5,083 nt of DNA from Candidatus Zixiibacteriota bacterium (lineage in GTDB: Bacteria > Zixibacteria > MSB-5A5 > SM1-73): the NCBI GenBank assembly GCA_023127875.1, contig JAGMFA010000150.1:1-5083 (forward strand), in the 5' to 3' direction. The notes under the pieces were generated by a model. It did no database searches, was not told where the DNA came from, and worked only from the letters and a program-made list of their open reading frames with translations. Position 1 is the first letter of the stretch. Each line of letters opens with the position of its first letter. The position numbers were made by a program, and so were the translations under genes. Below are positions 5,063-5,083 of this stretch, one piece after another.

Positions 5063-5083
5063 GGACTGTTGAAAAACCCCTTT
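5060..5083 (-). mobile_element. Edge of a second MITE-like copy, inverted and cut by the window end
   Basis: AAGGGACTGTTGAAAAA (5060-5076) is identical to 3445-3461. The bases after it (CCCCTTT) agree with the reverse complement of the right end of the first copy (CCCTTTCG), apart from one extra C, and not with the left end (GCTACA). The copy is therefore probably in the opposite orientation and continues beyond the window. Confidence 0.5.

Overview
The window looks like a chromosomal fragment from an uncultured bacterium of the FCB group or a nearby candidate phylum (Zixibacteria, KSB1, WOR-3/TA06-like). This rests on two protein signatures: a FQNYPNPFNP-type secretion tail (type IX secretion sorting domain, FlgD-Ig-like fold) on the first gene, and a paired DLGDVVYLINYLFK dockerin-like tail on the second. 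Both are frequent in those lineages. The lineage is inferred from style only; no marker gene is present.

Layout. Positions 3-584 hold the 3' end of a large secreted protein with a C-terminal sorting domain, interrupted by a heptanucleotide repeat. Positions 585-1119 are non-coding, with degenerate repeats, hairpins and one arm of a perfect 20-bp inverted repeat. A promoter-like site at 1120-1147 precedes a secreted S8 (subtilisin, KP-43-like) peptidase at 1231-3405 that ends in two dockerin/EF-hand repeats. Just behind it lies a small hairpin-rich element with inverted ends (3431-3613), resembling a MITE. Positions 3614-3960 carry no gene I recognise. A sigma-54-type -24/-12 site (3965-3979) followed about 50 bp later by a strong intrinsic terminator (4027-4069) outlines a possible small RNA of about 80 nt. 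Three tight GC-rich hairpins follow (4102-4190), then an intergenic copy of the NPFNP-coding sequence (4207-4230). A second promoter-like site (4241-4268) precedes a complete endonuclease III-like HhH/Fe-S protein (4302-5006) whose usual catalytic residues are not visible. The window ends with the other arm of the 20-bp inverted repeat and the start of a second copy of the MITE-like element in opposite orientation.

All three protein genes are on the + strand but are far apart (about 650 and 900 bp), so they are probably separate transcription units, not an operon. The first two share an extracellular theme: one has a type IX sorting tail, the other a Sec signal plus dockerin repeats. The third is a cytoplasmic DNA-repair-family protein with no evident functional link. 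The non-coding DNA is unusually rich in repeats and hairpins and is the most unusual part of the window.
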